Source of the DNA: Novilysobacter_A longmucuonensis
Lineage (GTDB): Bacteria > Pseudomonadota > Gammaproteobacteria > Xanthomonadales > Xanthomonadaceae
Assembly (NCBI RefSeq): GCF_046600735.1
Contig: NZ_JBJMAW010000002.1
Location: 389,497 to 453,496 of the forward strand
Direction of reading: 5' to 3'
DNA: 64,000 nt
The position numbers were made by a program, and so were the translations under genes. Shown here in pieces: positions 51,347 through 60,794 of the stretch. How positions within the stretch are numbered: the stretch's first letter is position 1; each line of letters starts with the position of its first letter. The notes beneath the pieces were generated by a model. It searched no databases, had not been told where the DNA came from, and saw only the letters and a list, made by a program, of their open reading frames with translations.

Positions 51347-53559
51347 ACGCCGACGCCGTCCTGCGCCAGGCGCGCCGCGCCGCGCTGCAACGCGCGCTCG
51401 CACGGACCGGGCTGCTCACGGCGCCGTGGCTGATCGTCGCCGCGGCCCTGGCATGGGCTCTGGCGATGCCGTGGTCCGCGCTGGTGTTGGCGGCGCCGCT
51501 GGTGATCACCGCATCGCTGCTCTGGATCGCCGCACGGCAGTTCGACGATCGCTGGCTGGCGCGCGCGCTGAATGCCCGGCGCCAGGACATGGACGACAGC
51601 GCGGACTTGTTGCTGATGCGTTCGCCGCCGGCCAGCGCCCTCGAACGCCTGCAGCGCGAGCGCCTGCGCCAGCGTCTGCAGGCCGCTGCCCCGCCCGATC
51701 TGCGCGCACCGTGGCGGGTACGCCCGATCGCCACGAACGCCGTGCTTGCCGCGGCGTGCCTTGCCGCGATCACGCTGTGGCCCGCGCCCTCGGCACCGAG
51801 TGGGCGCAATGGGTTTGCGCCCCCCGAAGCGGCCGCGGCGAGCCAGCCTCCACAACTGCTCGGGCAACGCATCGACATCGAACCGCCGCCCTACACCGGC
51901 CTGCCCGTGCGCAGCGTCGATGCGCTGGCGGCGAAGGTGGCCGAGGGCTCGACGTTGCAGTGGACGCTGCGGTTCGCGCCGATGCCGCAGCGCGCCGAGC
52001 TGGTATTCCACGACGGATACCGGCTGGCATTGGAGCGCGAAGGCGATGCCTGGACCGGCCGCCGCCGCCTCGACGAGTCGGCTTTGTACCGCATCGGGCT
52101 GGAGCATCCGCTGGCATTGGCCCAGTCCGGCGAACCGCTGCATCGCATCGAGGTCGTGCCCGACCGTCCCCCGCAAGTGGACGCAGTGCGGCCGCAGCGC
52201 AACCTGACCCTGCTCGCCCCGGGACAGCGCCGCTGGGCGCTCGCGTTCGAGGCCAGCGACGACCACGGCCTGGCATCGACCGCGCAACTGCGCATCACCC
52301 GCACCGAAGGCAGCGGCGAGAACATCACCTCGACCCAGCAGACCCTCTCGCTGCGCGGCCGCGGCGGCGCGACCCAACGACGCTACACACACGAGATCGA
52401 CCTCGACGCGCTCGGCCTGGTCGAGGGCGACGACGTGATCGTCCAGCTCCGCGTCAGCGACCGCCGCACGCCGGCGCCCCAGACCACGCGCAGCCCGAGC
52501 TTCATCCTGCGCTGGCCGCCCGACCCCGGCATCGACGTGACCGGCCTCGATGGCCTGGTCAAGAAAACCCTGCCGGCGTATTTCCGCAGCCAGCGCCAGA
52601 TCATCATCGATGCCGAGGCGCTGCTGGAGGAAAAGCTGGCGATCAGCCCGGATGCTTACCGCGAACGCTCCGATGGCATCGGCGTCGACCAGCGCCTGCT
52701 GCGTTTGCGCTACGGCCAGTTCCTCGGCGAGGAAAGCGAATCCGCGCCACGCCTGATGCCGACCAACGATGCCCGCGATGAGCACGAGGATGAGGGCGGG
52801 GAGGACGGGCACGCACCCGGCGATGCGAATGCCAGATCCGCAACCGCGACGGCAAGCCCCGCCGCGGATTCGCACGACGATGACCATGGCCATGCCGCGG
52901 ACCCTCAGCGGCAGCCGAGCTTCGGCGAGGAACAGTCCGTGCTCGAGCAGTTCGGCCATACCCATGACATCGCCGAGGCGGCGACGCTGCTGGACCCACA
53001 AACGCGCGCGCTGCTGAGGGCCGCGCTCGACGAGATGTGGCAGTCCGAGCTGCACCTGCGGCAGGCGCAGCCGGAACTCGCCCTGCCCTACGCCAACCGC
53101 GCGCTGGGTTTCATCAAGCAGGTGCAGCAGGCCTCGCGCATCTACCTGCCGCGCCTGGGCACGCAGTTGCCGCCGATCGATGAAAACCGGCGGCTCGGCG
53201 GCGATCGCGAGGGGCTGGGTGACCGCGCCGATCTGCTCGCGGCGGCGACCGCCGCCGACCCGGTGCCGGCCGATGCCTGGCGTGCGCTTGCGCCGCTGCC
53301 CGGCGCAGGCGCGGTCGATCTCGACGCGCTCAGCGAATGGCTCGCCACCGGCGCCAGCGATCGCCAGGATCCGCTGGAGGTGGCCGCCGCGATCGACACC
53401 CTGCGCCGGGATCCGGGCTGCGCCGCCTGCCGGAAGCGCCTGCGGGCCCTGCTGTGGCCGCTGCTGGCAGCCCCACCGCCGGCGATCGGCCCGCGCCGGC
53501 CGGCCGGACCGGTCGGCCAGGCCTACCTCGACGCGCTCGGCCAGGAGCCGACGCCATGA
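51343..53559 (+). CDS. Large DUF4175-like membrane protein
   Basis: 738 residues. Two N-terminal membrane helices (about 24-65) and a third near 130-145, then a long periplasmic region with beta-type segments (about 165-400). A charged acidic and histidine-rich linker (DEHEDEGGEDGHAPGD and SHDDDHGHAAD, about 475-525) and a helical C-terminal part follow. I recognise DUF4175-like organisation by position and layout. The His/Asp-rich linker might bind metal. Function unknown. It overlaps neighbours by ATGA at both ends. Confidence 0.75.
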   Translation: MNADAVLRQARRAALQRALARTGLLTAPWLIVAAALAWALAMPWSALVLAAPLVITASLLWIAARQFDDRWLARALNARRQDMDDSADLLLMRSPPASALERLQRERLRQRLQAAAPPDLRAPWRVRPIATNAVLAAACLAAITLWPAPSAPSGRNGFAPPEAAAASQPPQLLGQRIDIEPPPYTGLPVRSVDALAAKVAEGSTLQWTLRFAPMPQRAELVFHDGYRLALEREGDAWTGRRRLDESALYRIGLEHPLALAQSGEPLHRIEVVPDRPPQVDAVRPQRNLTLLAPGQRRWALAFEASDDHGLASTAQLRITRTEGSGENITSTQQTLSLRGRGGATQRRYTHEIDLDALGLVEGDDVIVQLRVSDRRTPAPQTTRSPSFILRWPPDPGIDVTGLDGLVKKTLPAYFRSQRQIIIDAEALLEEKLAISPDAYRERSDGIGVDQRLLRLRYGQFLGEESESAPRLMPTNDARDEHEDEGGEDGHAPGDANARSATATASPAADSHDDDHGHAADPQRQPSFGEEQSVLEQFGHTHDIAEAATLLDPQTRALLRAALDEMWQSELHLRQAQPELALPYANRALGFIKQVQQASRIYLPRLGTQLPPIDENRRLGGDREGLGDRADLLAAATAADPVPADAWRALAPLPGAGAVDLDALSEWLATGASDRQDPLEVAAAIDTLRRDPGCAACRKRLRALLWPLLAAPPPAIGPRRPAGPVGQAYLDALGQEPTP

Positions 53560-55418
53560 ACGCGTCGCTGCTCGTCGCCGGCCTGCTCGCGCTTGCGGTG
53601 CTGCTCGGCAGTGCACGGTTGTGGTGGAGCCTGCGCCGCGCCGCGCCCGCTGCGCGGCCACAAGGCTGGCGCGTGACCCTGTTGCTGCTGGTCCAGGCCG
53701 CGGGCGCGGTGCTGCTGTATTTCGTGCTGTTCCCGCCGCCGCAGGCGCGCGAGGCCGGCACGCTGGTGGTGCTGACCGCGCGGTCGAGCGAGGTGCCCGT
53801 GCAGGACAGTGCTGCGCAGGCGCTGGCCGGCGAGCACGTGGTGGCCTTGCCGGAAGCCGACGCCCCGCCCGGCACCGAGGGGGTGCCCGACCTGGCCACC
53901 GCCCTGCGTCGCTACCCGGCGACGACGCGCCTGCGCGTGCTCGGTGCCGGCCTGGTCGCACGCGACCGCGACCGCGATGCCGTGGGCACGCGGACGCTGG
54001 CGTTCCACCCCGCGCCGCAGCCGCGCGGCCTGGCCGAGCTGCACGCGCCGGCGCAGGTCCCGGCCGGGCGCCGTTTCCGCATCACCGGCCGCGCCGCGCA
54101 ACTGGCCGATGGCGCGGCCGAACTGATCGATCCGGCCGGGCAGCGGGTCGATCGCGTGCAACTCGACGAGGCCGGCCATTTCGAACTGCACGGTACCGCG
54201 CGCAGCGCCGGCCCGACCACATTCGGCCTGCGCCTGCACGATGCGCGCGCCGAGCCGGTCGAACAGGTCGCCGTCCCCCTGCAGGTCGCGGCTGCACGCC
54301 CGCTGCGCGCGCTGGTGCTGGCCGGCGCGCCCAACCCGGAGCTCAAATACCTGCGCCGCTGGGCGCTGGATGCGGGCATCGAGCTCGACACCCGGATCAG
54401 CCTGGGCGCCGGGCTGCAGATCGGCACCGCGCCGGTCGCGCTCGATGCCGCCGCTCTGGGCGGGTTCGACCTGGTCGTGCTCGACCAACGCAGCTGGCGC
54501 GCGCTCGCTGCCGGACCGCGCGCGGCCCTGTCGACTGCGGTCGAAGACGGTTTGGGGCTGCTGGTGCGCATGACCGGGCCGGCGACGGCTGCGGATCTCG
54601 AGCGGCTGGAGGGCCTCGGCTTCACCGCGACCGCTGGCGACGCCGCCGGCGAGACCCGGCTGGGCGCCGGCTTTGCACGCGCCGGCGAGGCCGCCGATGC
54701 GATGCCGGGCATCGCCCGCAGTGCATTGACGATCACCGCGGTCGATGGCGTCGAACTGGCGCGCGATGCCGCCGGTGCGCCGCTGGCGTCGTGGCGGGCC
54801 GCCGGGCGCGGCCGCATCGGCGTCTCGGTCCTCGACCACAGCTACCGGCTGGTGCTGGCCGGACGTGGGGAGGCGCACGGCGAGCTCTGGAGCCGCACAT
54901 TCACCACCCTGGCGCGGCCGGGCGGCACGGCCGGCGAGGTGCACATCCCGTTGGCCTGGTCGCAGCAACGCGCCGCGCTGTGCGGCATCGATGACCGCGC
55001 GCGGGTGACCGCTCCCGACGGCTCTGACACTGATCTGCACCTCGACCCGGCCAGCGGTGCGCGCCGCTGTGCCGGCTTCTGGCCGGAAACCCCCGGTTGG
55101 CACCTGCTGCGCGCCGGCGCGGAAGTCGTCCCGTTTTACGTCCGCGATGCCGGCGAGGCCCCCGGCCTGCAGGCCCATGCGGTGCGCGAGGCGACCCTGG
55201 CGCTGGCAGGGGGTCGCACCGGCCCGGCGGCGAATGCGGCTGGCGCCGCGCGGGCGACGGTGAACGCAGATGGCGCCGCGCAAGCGACGGTGAACGCAGA
55301 CGGCGCCGCGCAGGCGGCGGCGCCAGGCCCACGCTGGCCGTGGTTCCTCGCATGGCTGCTGCTGGCGAGCGCCGGATGGTGGTTGGAGCGCTCGCGGCTG
55401 GGCCTGCCGCGCAGCTGA
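53556..55418 (+). CDS. Membrane-anchored protein ending the MoxR operon
   Basis: 620 residues. Two N-terminal helices (about 4-22 and 40-62), a periplasmic domain of about 520 residues and a C-terminal helix (WPWFLAWLLLASAGWWLE). The layout, with ALVLAGAPNPELKYLRRWALDAG and a DLVVLDQRSW segment, resembles glutamine-amidotransferase-like proteins of Bat operons, but no catalytic Cys-His pair is evident. Near the C-terminus ATVNADGAAQ is repeated. Last gene of the operon; tRNA-Arg follows 56 bases on. Confidence 0.7.
   Translation: MNASLLVAGLLALAVLLGSARLWWSLRRAAPAARPQGWRVTLLLLVQAAGAVLLYFVLFPPPQAREAGTLVVLTARSSEVPVQDSAAQALAGEHVVALPEADAPPGTEGVPDLATALRRYPATTRLRVLGAGLVARDRDRDAVGTRTLAFHPAPQPRGLAELHAPAQVPAGRRFRITGRAAQLADGAAELIDPAGQRVDRVQLDEAGHFELHGTARSAGPTTFGLRLHDARAEPVEQVAVPLQVAAARPLRALVLAGAPNPELKYLRRWALDAGIELDTRISLGAGLQIGTAPVALDAAALGGFDLVVLDQRSWRALAAGPRAALSTAVEDGLGLLVRMTGPATAADLERLEGLGFTATAGDAAGETRLGAGFARAGEAADAMPGIARSALTITAVDGVELARDAAGAPLASWRAAGRGRIGVSVLDHSYRLVLAGRGEAHGELWSRTFTTLARPGGTAGEVHIPLAWSQQRAALCGIDDRARVTAPDGSDTDLHLDPASGARRCAGFWPETPGWHLLRAGAEVVPFYVRDAGEAPGLQAHAVREATLALAGGRTGPAANAAGAARATVNADGAAQATVNADGAAQAAAPGPRWPWFLAWLLLASAGWWLERSRLGLPRS
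55224..55313 (+). repeat. 30-bp tandem repeat inside the last MoxR-operon gene
   Basis: Two nearly identical 30-base units (55254-55283 and 55284-55313, starting GCGACGGTGAACGCAGA) and one diverged unit before them encode ATVNADGAAQ-type decapeptides. They form a flexible linker just before the C-terminal membrane helix. Confidence 0.85.
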
Positions 55419-55474
55419 CCAGCACTGCCTGAGTTACGGCCGCAGCGGCATTCGTGCGAAAATCGCCGCCTTCA

Positions 55475-55551
55475 GGCCCCGTAGCTCAGCTGGATAGAGC
55501 GGTCCCCTCCTAAGGGACAGGTCGTGCGTTCGAATCGCGCCGGGGTCGCCA
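55475..55551 (+). tRNA. tRNA-Arg (anticodon CCT)
   Basis: 77 bases with CCA encoded. Acceptor GGCCCCG pairs with CGGGGTC (one G-U), D arm GCTCAGCTGGATAGAGC, anticodon stem GTCCC/GGGAC with loop CTCCTAA (anticodon CCT, reads AGG), T arm GTGCGTTCGAATCGCGC. AGG is a rare codon in such GC-rich genomes. Confidence 0.96.
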
Positions 55552-55564
55552 GGATTTACTTGTT

Positions 55565-55611
55565 GCGCATCCATGCGCAAAACCCCGCACATCCATGTGC
55601 GGACTGTCCAA
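55565..55611 (+). repeat. Two-hairpin intergenic element, copy 2
   Basis: GCGCATCCATGCGC, AAAACC, a 7-bp hairpin with TCCA loop (55585-55602), then ACTGTCCAA. Same order and spacing as copy 1 at 396-442 (minus). The second stem has a different sequence but still pairs. It lies between tRNA-Arg and the aldehyde dehydrogenase start. Confidence 0.65.
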
Positions 55612-55714
55612 TGCTCGTCGCTTCTCCGGTTTTCGCCCTGCTCGGGTTTCTCGCTTTTCCCATTTTCTATTTTCTGTTTACCGTTTTCTGCTTTTATTCC
55701 AAGGAGTTTTTGCA

Positions 55715-57247
55715 ATGACCCATCCCGTCCTCACCGCACTCGGCTTGACCGACACCCCGTCCGGCACCTACCTCGGCAATGGCGAATGGGCCAGCACGAG
55801 CGGTGCCGGCATGCTGGAGCCGACCAATGCGACCGACGGCGAGGTGCTGGCGCGGGTTCCCGCCTCCTCGCAGGCCGACTACGACAAGATCGTCGAGCGC
55901 GCCCAGGCCGCGTTCAAGGTGTGGCGTACGACCCCGGCGCCGCGCCGCGGTGAAGCCGTTCGCCTGTGTGCCGATGCGCTGCGCACGCACAAGGACGCAC
56001 TCGGTTCGCTGGTCGCGCTGGAGATGGGCAAGTCCAAGCCCGAGGGCGACGGCGAAGTGCAGGAGATGATCGACATCGGCGAGTTCGCCGTCGGCCTGTC
56101 GCGCCAGCTGTACGGCCTGACCATGCACTCGGAGCGTCCTGGCCACCGCATGTACGAGCAGTGGCAGCCGCTGGGCGTGGTCGGTGTGATTTCCGCGTTC
56201 AACTTCCCGGTCGCGGTCTGGGCCTGGAACGCGCTGGTGGCCGCGGCCTGCGGCGACATCGTGATCTGGAAGCCCTCGCCCAAGACCCCGCTGTCGGCGA
56301 TCGCCTCGATCAAGATCTGCAACGAGGCGTTGAAGAAGGGCGGCTTCCCCGACATCTTCTTCCTGTTCAATGACGCCGGCACCGAGCTCGCGCAAAAGTT
56401 CGTCGACGACAAGCGCATCGGCCTGATCAGCTTCACCGGTTCGACCAAGGTCGGCCGCCACGTTGGCGAGCGGGTCGCGCGCCGCCTGGGCCGCTCGCTG
56501 CTGGAGCTCGGCGGCAACAACGCGATGATCGTCGATGCCAGCGCCGACCTGAAGCTGGCGATCCCGGCGATCGTCTTCGGCGCGGTCGGCACTGCCGGCC
56601 AGCGCTGCACCAGCACGCGCCGCGTGTTCATCCACGAGTCGATCCATGACGACGTGCTGGCCAAGCTGGTCGCCGCCTACAAGCAGGTCGAGGGCAAGAT
56701 CGGCGATCCGACCGACCCGGCCAACCTGATGGGCCCGCTCAACAGCGCCGATGCGGTGCAGGCTTACCTCGCTGCGATCGAGAAGGCCAAGGCCGCTGGC
56801 GGCAAGATCGAGACCGGCGGCGCCGCCATCGACCGCAAGGGCAACTTCGTGCTGCCGACGCTGGTGACCGGCCTGAAGAACGATGCCGAAGTCGTACAGA
56901 CCGAGACTTTCGCGCCGATCCTCTACGTGATGAAGTTCAAGGACCTCGACGAAGCGCTCGCGATGCAGAACGACGTGCCGCAGGGCCTGTCCTCGGCGAT
57001 CTTCACCGAGAGCCTGAAGGCGGCCGAGGCGTTCCTGTCGGCGCGCGGTTCCGATTGCGGCATCGCCAACGTCAACATCGGCACCTCCGGTGCGGAAGTC
57101 GGCGGCGCGTTCGGCGGCGAGAAGGACACCGGCGGCGGTCGCGAGTCCGGCTCGGACGCATGGCGCGCGTACATGCGCCGCCAGACCACCACCATCAACT
57201 ATTCCGACGAACTGCCGCTGGCGCAGGGCATCAAGTTCGATCTGTAG
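55715..57247 (+). CDS. amaB: ALDH7-family aldehyde dehydrogenase (probable aminoadipate-semialdehyde dehydrogenase)
   Basis: 510 residues from ATG 55715 with AAGGAG at 8 bases. NAD site FTGSTKVGRHVGE, catalytic Glu in LELGGNNA and catalytic Cys in GTAGQRCTSTRR. The C-terminal GGEKDTGGGRESGSDAWRAY is diagnostic of ALDH7 (antiquitin/AmaB), which oxidises delta-1-piperideine-6-carboxylate/aminoadipate semialdehyde in lysine breakdown. No other lysine-catabolic gene is adjacent, so the physiological role is inferred from the family. Confidence 0.88.
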   Translation: MTHPVLTALGLTDTPSGTYLGNGEWASTSGAGMLEPTNATDGEVLARVPASSQADYDKIVERAQAAFKVWRTTPAPRRGEAVRLCADALRTHKDALGSLVALEMGKSKPEGDGEVQEMIDIGEFAVGLSRQLYGLTMHSERPGHRMYEQWQPLGVVGVISAFNFPVAVWAWNALVAAACGDIVIWKPSPKTPLSAIASIKICNEALKKGGFPDIFFLFNDAGTELAQKFVDDKRIGLISFTGSTKVGRHVGERVARRLGRSLLELGGNNAMIVDASADLKLAIPAIVFGAVGTAGQRCTSTRRVFIHESIHDDVLAKLVAAYKQVEGKIGDPTDPANLMGPLNSADAVQAYLAAIEKAKAAGGKIETGGAAIDRKGNFVLPTLVTGLKNDAEVVQTETFAPILYVMKFKDLDEALAMQNDVPQGLSSAIFTESLKAAEAFLSARGSDCGIANVNIGTSGAEVGGAFGGEKDTGGGRESGSDAWRAYMRRQTTTINYSDELPLAQGIKFDL

Positions 57248-57570
57248 TTGTCCGGCGGGATGCCGGCAGTGCCGGGCGCTGGCCACTCCGCCGTGGTCGC
57301 GGCGGGGGTGGTCCAGCCGCCTGAACGCGGGCATTGCGCCCGCGTGAGGGTCCAGTCGGTCCCGGCGTGCTGCGGGACCACGACGGTAGCGGGCCGCCAG
57401 CGAACGGCCATGGATCGGCGGGAATGACGTGTCTTCGGACTATGATTCCCGGCATGGCCTCTGGATTTCCGCCGGCTCGGGAATGACGGCTGAAGCATCT
57501 GGATTCCCGCCTGCGCGGGACGACGGCTGAAAACAACGACGCACTCAGGTCCCGACCGCCCCACCGACCG
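57248..57570. other. 323-base intergenic region with repeats
   Basis: No gene is supported. It contains palindromic GGCGCAATGCCCGCG-like DNA near 57330 and two units of the GGATTCCCGCC...GCGGGAATGACGG class (about 57447-57525). The pyrD promoter should lie here; no obvious sigma70 boxes were identified. Confidence 0.6.
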
Positions 57571-58650
57571 ATGTACTCCCTCGCCCGCCCCCTGCTGTTC
57601 AACTTCGATGCCGAGCGTGCCCACGGCCTGACGCTGCGGGCGCTGGACGTGGCCTACCGCAGCGGGCTCGATGCGCTGGTGGCGGGCCGGTCCGAGCCGC
57701 TGCCCACACGCGTGCTGGGGCTGGATTTCCCCAACCCGGTCGGCCTGGCTGCCGGACTCGACAAGAACGGCGCGCATATCGATGCGCTGTTCGCGCTGGG
57801 CTTCGGCTCGGTCGAGATCGGCACCGTCACCCCGCGGGCGCAGGCCGGCAACCCGAAGCCGCGCATGTTCCGCCTGCCGGGGCACGAGGCGATCATCAAC
57901 CGGCTGGGGTTCAACAACGCCGGGGTCGATGCGGTGGTACGCAATGTCGAGCGCGCCCGCCACAGCACCCACGGCCGCGCGGCTGGCGGCGGCCTGCTCG
58001 GCATCAACATCGGCAAGAACAGGGACACCCCCAACGAGATCGCCGAAGGCGACTACATGTACTGCCTGTCGCGGGTGTATGCGCTGGCCGACTACGTCAC
58101 CATCAACATCTCCTCGCCCAACACCGCCGGGCTGCGCGAGCTGCAGGAAGAACAGCTGCTGCGCCGCCTGATCGGCATCCTGCGCGAGGAACAGGAGCGC
58201 CTCGGCGCCAAGCATGGTCGCCGCGTGCCGATGCTGGTCAAGATCGCGCCCGACCTGTCGGACGACGACATCGAGGCCTGCGCGCGGGTGCTGACCGAGC
58301 TGGAGGTCGATGGCGTGATCGCGACCAACACCACCGTCTCGCGCGACGCGATCGAAGGCGCGCGCCACGCCGAAGAGCCCGGCGGGCTCTCGGGCAAGCC
58401 GCTGATGGGGCAGTCGACCACGGTGCTGAGGATGATGCGCACTCGCCTGCCCGAGGCGATTCCGCTGGTCGGGGTCGGTGGCATCCTGTCCGGCGCCGAC
58501 GCGGTCACCAAGATGGCCGCCGGCGCCAGCCTGGTGCAGTGCTACAGCGGCCTGATCTATCGCGGGCCGGAACTGGTGCACGAGTGCGTGGAGGCGATCC
58601 GCCGGCGCAAGTTCGCACCCAGCCGCGGGCCAGTGCCGCCGATCGCATGA
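57571..58650 (+). CDS. pyrD: Dihydroorotate dehydrogenase, quinone-linked (class 2)
   Basis: 359 residues. The N-terminal helix MYSLARPLLFNFDAERAH binds membrane and quinone. FMN and substrate elements: GLAAGLDKNGAHIDALFALGFG, NRLGFNNAGVDA, TINISSPNTAGLRELQ, and VKIAPDLSDDDI. It oxidises dihydroorotate to orotate in pyrimidine synthesis. Its stop overlaps the murB start (ATGA). Confidence 0.97.
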   Translation: MYSLARPLLFNFDAERAHGLTLRALDVAYRSGLDALVAGRSEPLPTRVLGLDFPNPVGLAAGLDKNGAHIDALFALGFGSVEIGTVTPRAQAGNPKPRMFRLPGHEAIINRLGFNNAGVDAVVRNVERARHSTHGRAAGGGLLGINIGKNRDTPNEIAEGDYMYCLSRVYALADYVTINISSPNTAGLRELQEEQLLRRLIGILREEQERLGAKHGRRVPMLVKIAPDLSDDDIEACARVLTELEVDGVIATNTTVSRDAIEGARHAEEPGGLSGKPLMGQSTTVLRMMRTRLPEAIPLVGVGGILSGADAVTKMAAGASLVQCYSGLIYRGPELVHECVEAIRRRKFAPSRGPVPPIA

Positions 58651-59729
58651 GGTCGTCACCCGATGCGGATCACGTGACGTTGCCCTGCACCCGACCCGCC
58701 GTGCGCATCCTGCGGGACGCGCCGCTGCAGTCGCGCAACAGCTTCGGCGTGGCCGCATCCGCGGCGCTGCTGGCGGAGGTCGGCGATGCCTCGGCGCTGC
58801 CGGATTTGTTCATGCAGGCCGGGTTCGCCGGTACCACTCCGCTGGTGCTGGGCGGCGGCAGCAACCTGTTGTTCGCCGGCGATCCGGCTCGGCCGGTGCT
58901 GGCGCTGACCGGGCAGACGGTGTCGCTGAAGCACTCGGATGACGCACGCGCGGTCCTGCGCGCCGATGCTGGCGTCAATTGGCATGATTTCGTGATGCGC
59001 AGCCTGGCGCAGGGCTACGCCGGGCTGGAGAACCTCGCGCTGATCCCGGGCACGGTCGGCGCCGCGCCGATCCAGAACATCGGTGCCTACGGGGTCGAGG
59101 TGGGCGCGTTCATCCACGCGGTCGAAGCCTGGGAACCGGCCACCGCCACGCTGCACCGGCTGGAACCGGCCGCCTGCGGCTTCACCTACCGCGACAGCCT
59201 GTTCAAGCGGCAACCGGAGCGCTATGTCGTCACCGCGGTCGAGTTCGCACTGCCGCGCAGCCCGGCGCTCCAACTGGACTACGCCGGCATCGGCGAGGAG
59301 TTGCTGGCGATGGGCATCCGGTCGCCGACGCCGCAACAGGTGGCCGAGGCGGTGATCGCGATCCGCCGGCGCAAACTGCCCGACCCGGCGGTGCTCGGCA
59401 ATGCCGGCAGCTTCTTCAAGAACCCGATCGTGCCGGGTGCGCAGGCCGAGGCCCTGCTGACCGAGAACCCTGCGCTGCCGGTGTTCCGCGGGGCGGATGA
59501 CGCCACCCGCAAGCTCTCGGCCGCGTGGCTGATCGATGCCTGCGGCTGGAAGGGCCACCGCGATGGCGATGCCGGCGTGGCGGCCTCGCACGCGCTGGTG
59601 CTGGTCAACCATGGCGCGGCGACCGGGCCGCAGCTGCTTGCTCTGGCGCGGCGCATCGCGGCCTCGGTACAGGCGCGCTTCGGCGTCGCACTGGAACCGG
59701 AGCCGCGGATCGTCGGCGCAGACTGGTGA
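58647..59729 (+). CDS. murB: UDP-N-acetylenolpyruvoylglucosamine reductase
   Basis: 360 residues from ATG 58647, overlapping the pyrD stop. A GTG at 58674 is an alternative giving 351. It reduces UDP-GlcNAc-enolpyruvate to UDP-MurNAc with FAD and NADPH. FAD site VLGGGSNLLF and IPGTVGAAPIQNIGAYGVE, catalytic Ser in NAGSFFKNP, C-terminal Glu in LEPEPRIVG. Type I MurB. The order pyrD-murB is common in xanthomonads. Confidence 0.97.
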   Translation: MRSSPDADHVTLPCTRPAVRILRDAPLQSRNSFGVAASAALLAEVGDASALPDLFMQAGFAGTTPLVLGGGSNLLFAGDPARPVLALTGQTVSLKHSDDARAVLRADAGVNWHDFVMRSLAQGYAGLENLALIPGTVGAAPIQNIGAYGVEVGAFIHAVEAWEPATATLHRLEPAACGFTYRDSLFKRQPERYVVTAVEFALPRSPALQLDYAGIGEELLAMGIRSPTPQQVAEAVIAIRRRKLPDPAVLGNAGSFFKNPIVPGAQAEALLTENPALPVFRGADDATRKLSAAWLIDACGWKGHRDGDAGVAASHALVLVNHGAATGPQLLALARRIAASVQARFGVALEPEPRIVGADW

Positions 59730-59838
59730 GGCCGATGCCGCTACGCACGTGCGCCGCAGGGCGGGCTGCCAAGCCCAACGTCTCGCGCCGGCAAGCCGGG
59801 CTTGGCAGCCCAGCCTCCCCGTCGGGGACTTCCGCTTG

Positions 59839-60744
59839 ATGCCGCGTACCCCGCATTCCCGCGCAGCCCTGCTGATGCTCGGCAGCACGGTGTTCTTTGG
59901 GCTGATGGCGGTCTCGATCCGGCTTGCCTCCGAGCACTTGCACACCTTCGAGATCGCGTTCTTCCGCAACTTCTTCGGCCTGGTCGCGGCACTGCCGCTG
60001 CTGCTCAAGCACGGCCCGGGACTGCTCAGGACCGACCAGCTGCCGCGCTACTTCGTGCGCTGCCTGATCGGGGTGCTGTCGATGTTCTGCGGCTTCTGGG
60101 CGATCGGCAACCTGCCGCTGGCGCAGGCGATCTCGCTGTCGTATTCGACCCCGCTGTTCGTGACCATCGCCGCGGTGATCTGGCTCGGCGAGCAGGTGCG
60201 CCTGCGGCGCTGGGCCGCGGTGATCCTGGGCTTCATCGGCGTGCTGATCATCGTGCGACCGGGCTCGGACAGCTTCACCGCCGGCTCGCTGGTCGCGATT
60301 TCGGCGGCGGTGCTCAGCGGCATCGTCGCGATCCAGATCAAGCAGCTCTCGCGCACCGAGCCGGCCGATCGCATCGTCATTTTCACCACCCTGCTGTGGG
60401 TGCCGATGTCGCTGTTGCCCGCGCTGTGGGTGTGGGAATGGCCACGCGGCATCACCTGGCTGTGGGTCGCCGCGGCCGGCGGGCTGGGCACCGGCGGGCA
60501 CATGCTGTGGACGCGCGCACTGAAGCTTGGCGACGTTTCGGCACTGACCCCGATCAGCTTCATGCAGCTGCCGATCGTGGCGCTGTTGGGCTTCCTGCTG
60601 TTCGACGAGAACGTGGACCGCTGGACCGTGATCGGCGCCGCGGTGATCTTCCTGGCCAATGCCTACATCGCCCACCGCGAAGCGCAGCTCGCGCGGCGCG
60701 CGGCGACGGCATCGCCGATCGAGGCGGCCAAGCCGGGCGAGTGA
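59839..60744 (+). CDS. EamA-family transporter (drug/metabolite transporter)
   Basis: 301 residues with ten predicted membrane helices in two EamA repeats (about 10-140 and 152-280). FEIAFFRNFFGLVAALPLL, AQAISLSYSTPLFVTI and ALTPISFMQLPIVALLGFLLF are typical DMT segments. Probably an inner-membrane exporter of amino acids or other metabolites; the substrate is unknown. Preceded by a short repeat containing GGGCTGCCAAGCCC and its inverse. Confidence 0.88.
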   Translation: MPRTPHSRAALLMLGSTVFFGLMAVSIRLASEHLHTFEIAFFRNFFGLVAALPLLLKHGPGLLRTDQLPRYFVRCLIGVLSMFCGFWAIGNLPLAQAISLSYSTPLFVTIAAVIWLGEQVRLRRWAAVILGFIGVLIIVRPGSDSFTAGSLVAISAAVLSGIVAIQIKQLSRTEPADRIVIFTTLLWVPMSLLPALWVWEWPRGITWLWVAAAGGLGTGGHMLWTRALKLGDVSALTPISFMQLPIVALLGFLLFDENVDRWTVIGAAVIFLANAYIAHREAQLARRAATASPIEAAKPGE

Positions 60745-60794
60745 CCGTGCTCACCGCGCCCTTGTAGGAGCGCCCCATGGGCGCGATGCTCGTG

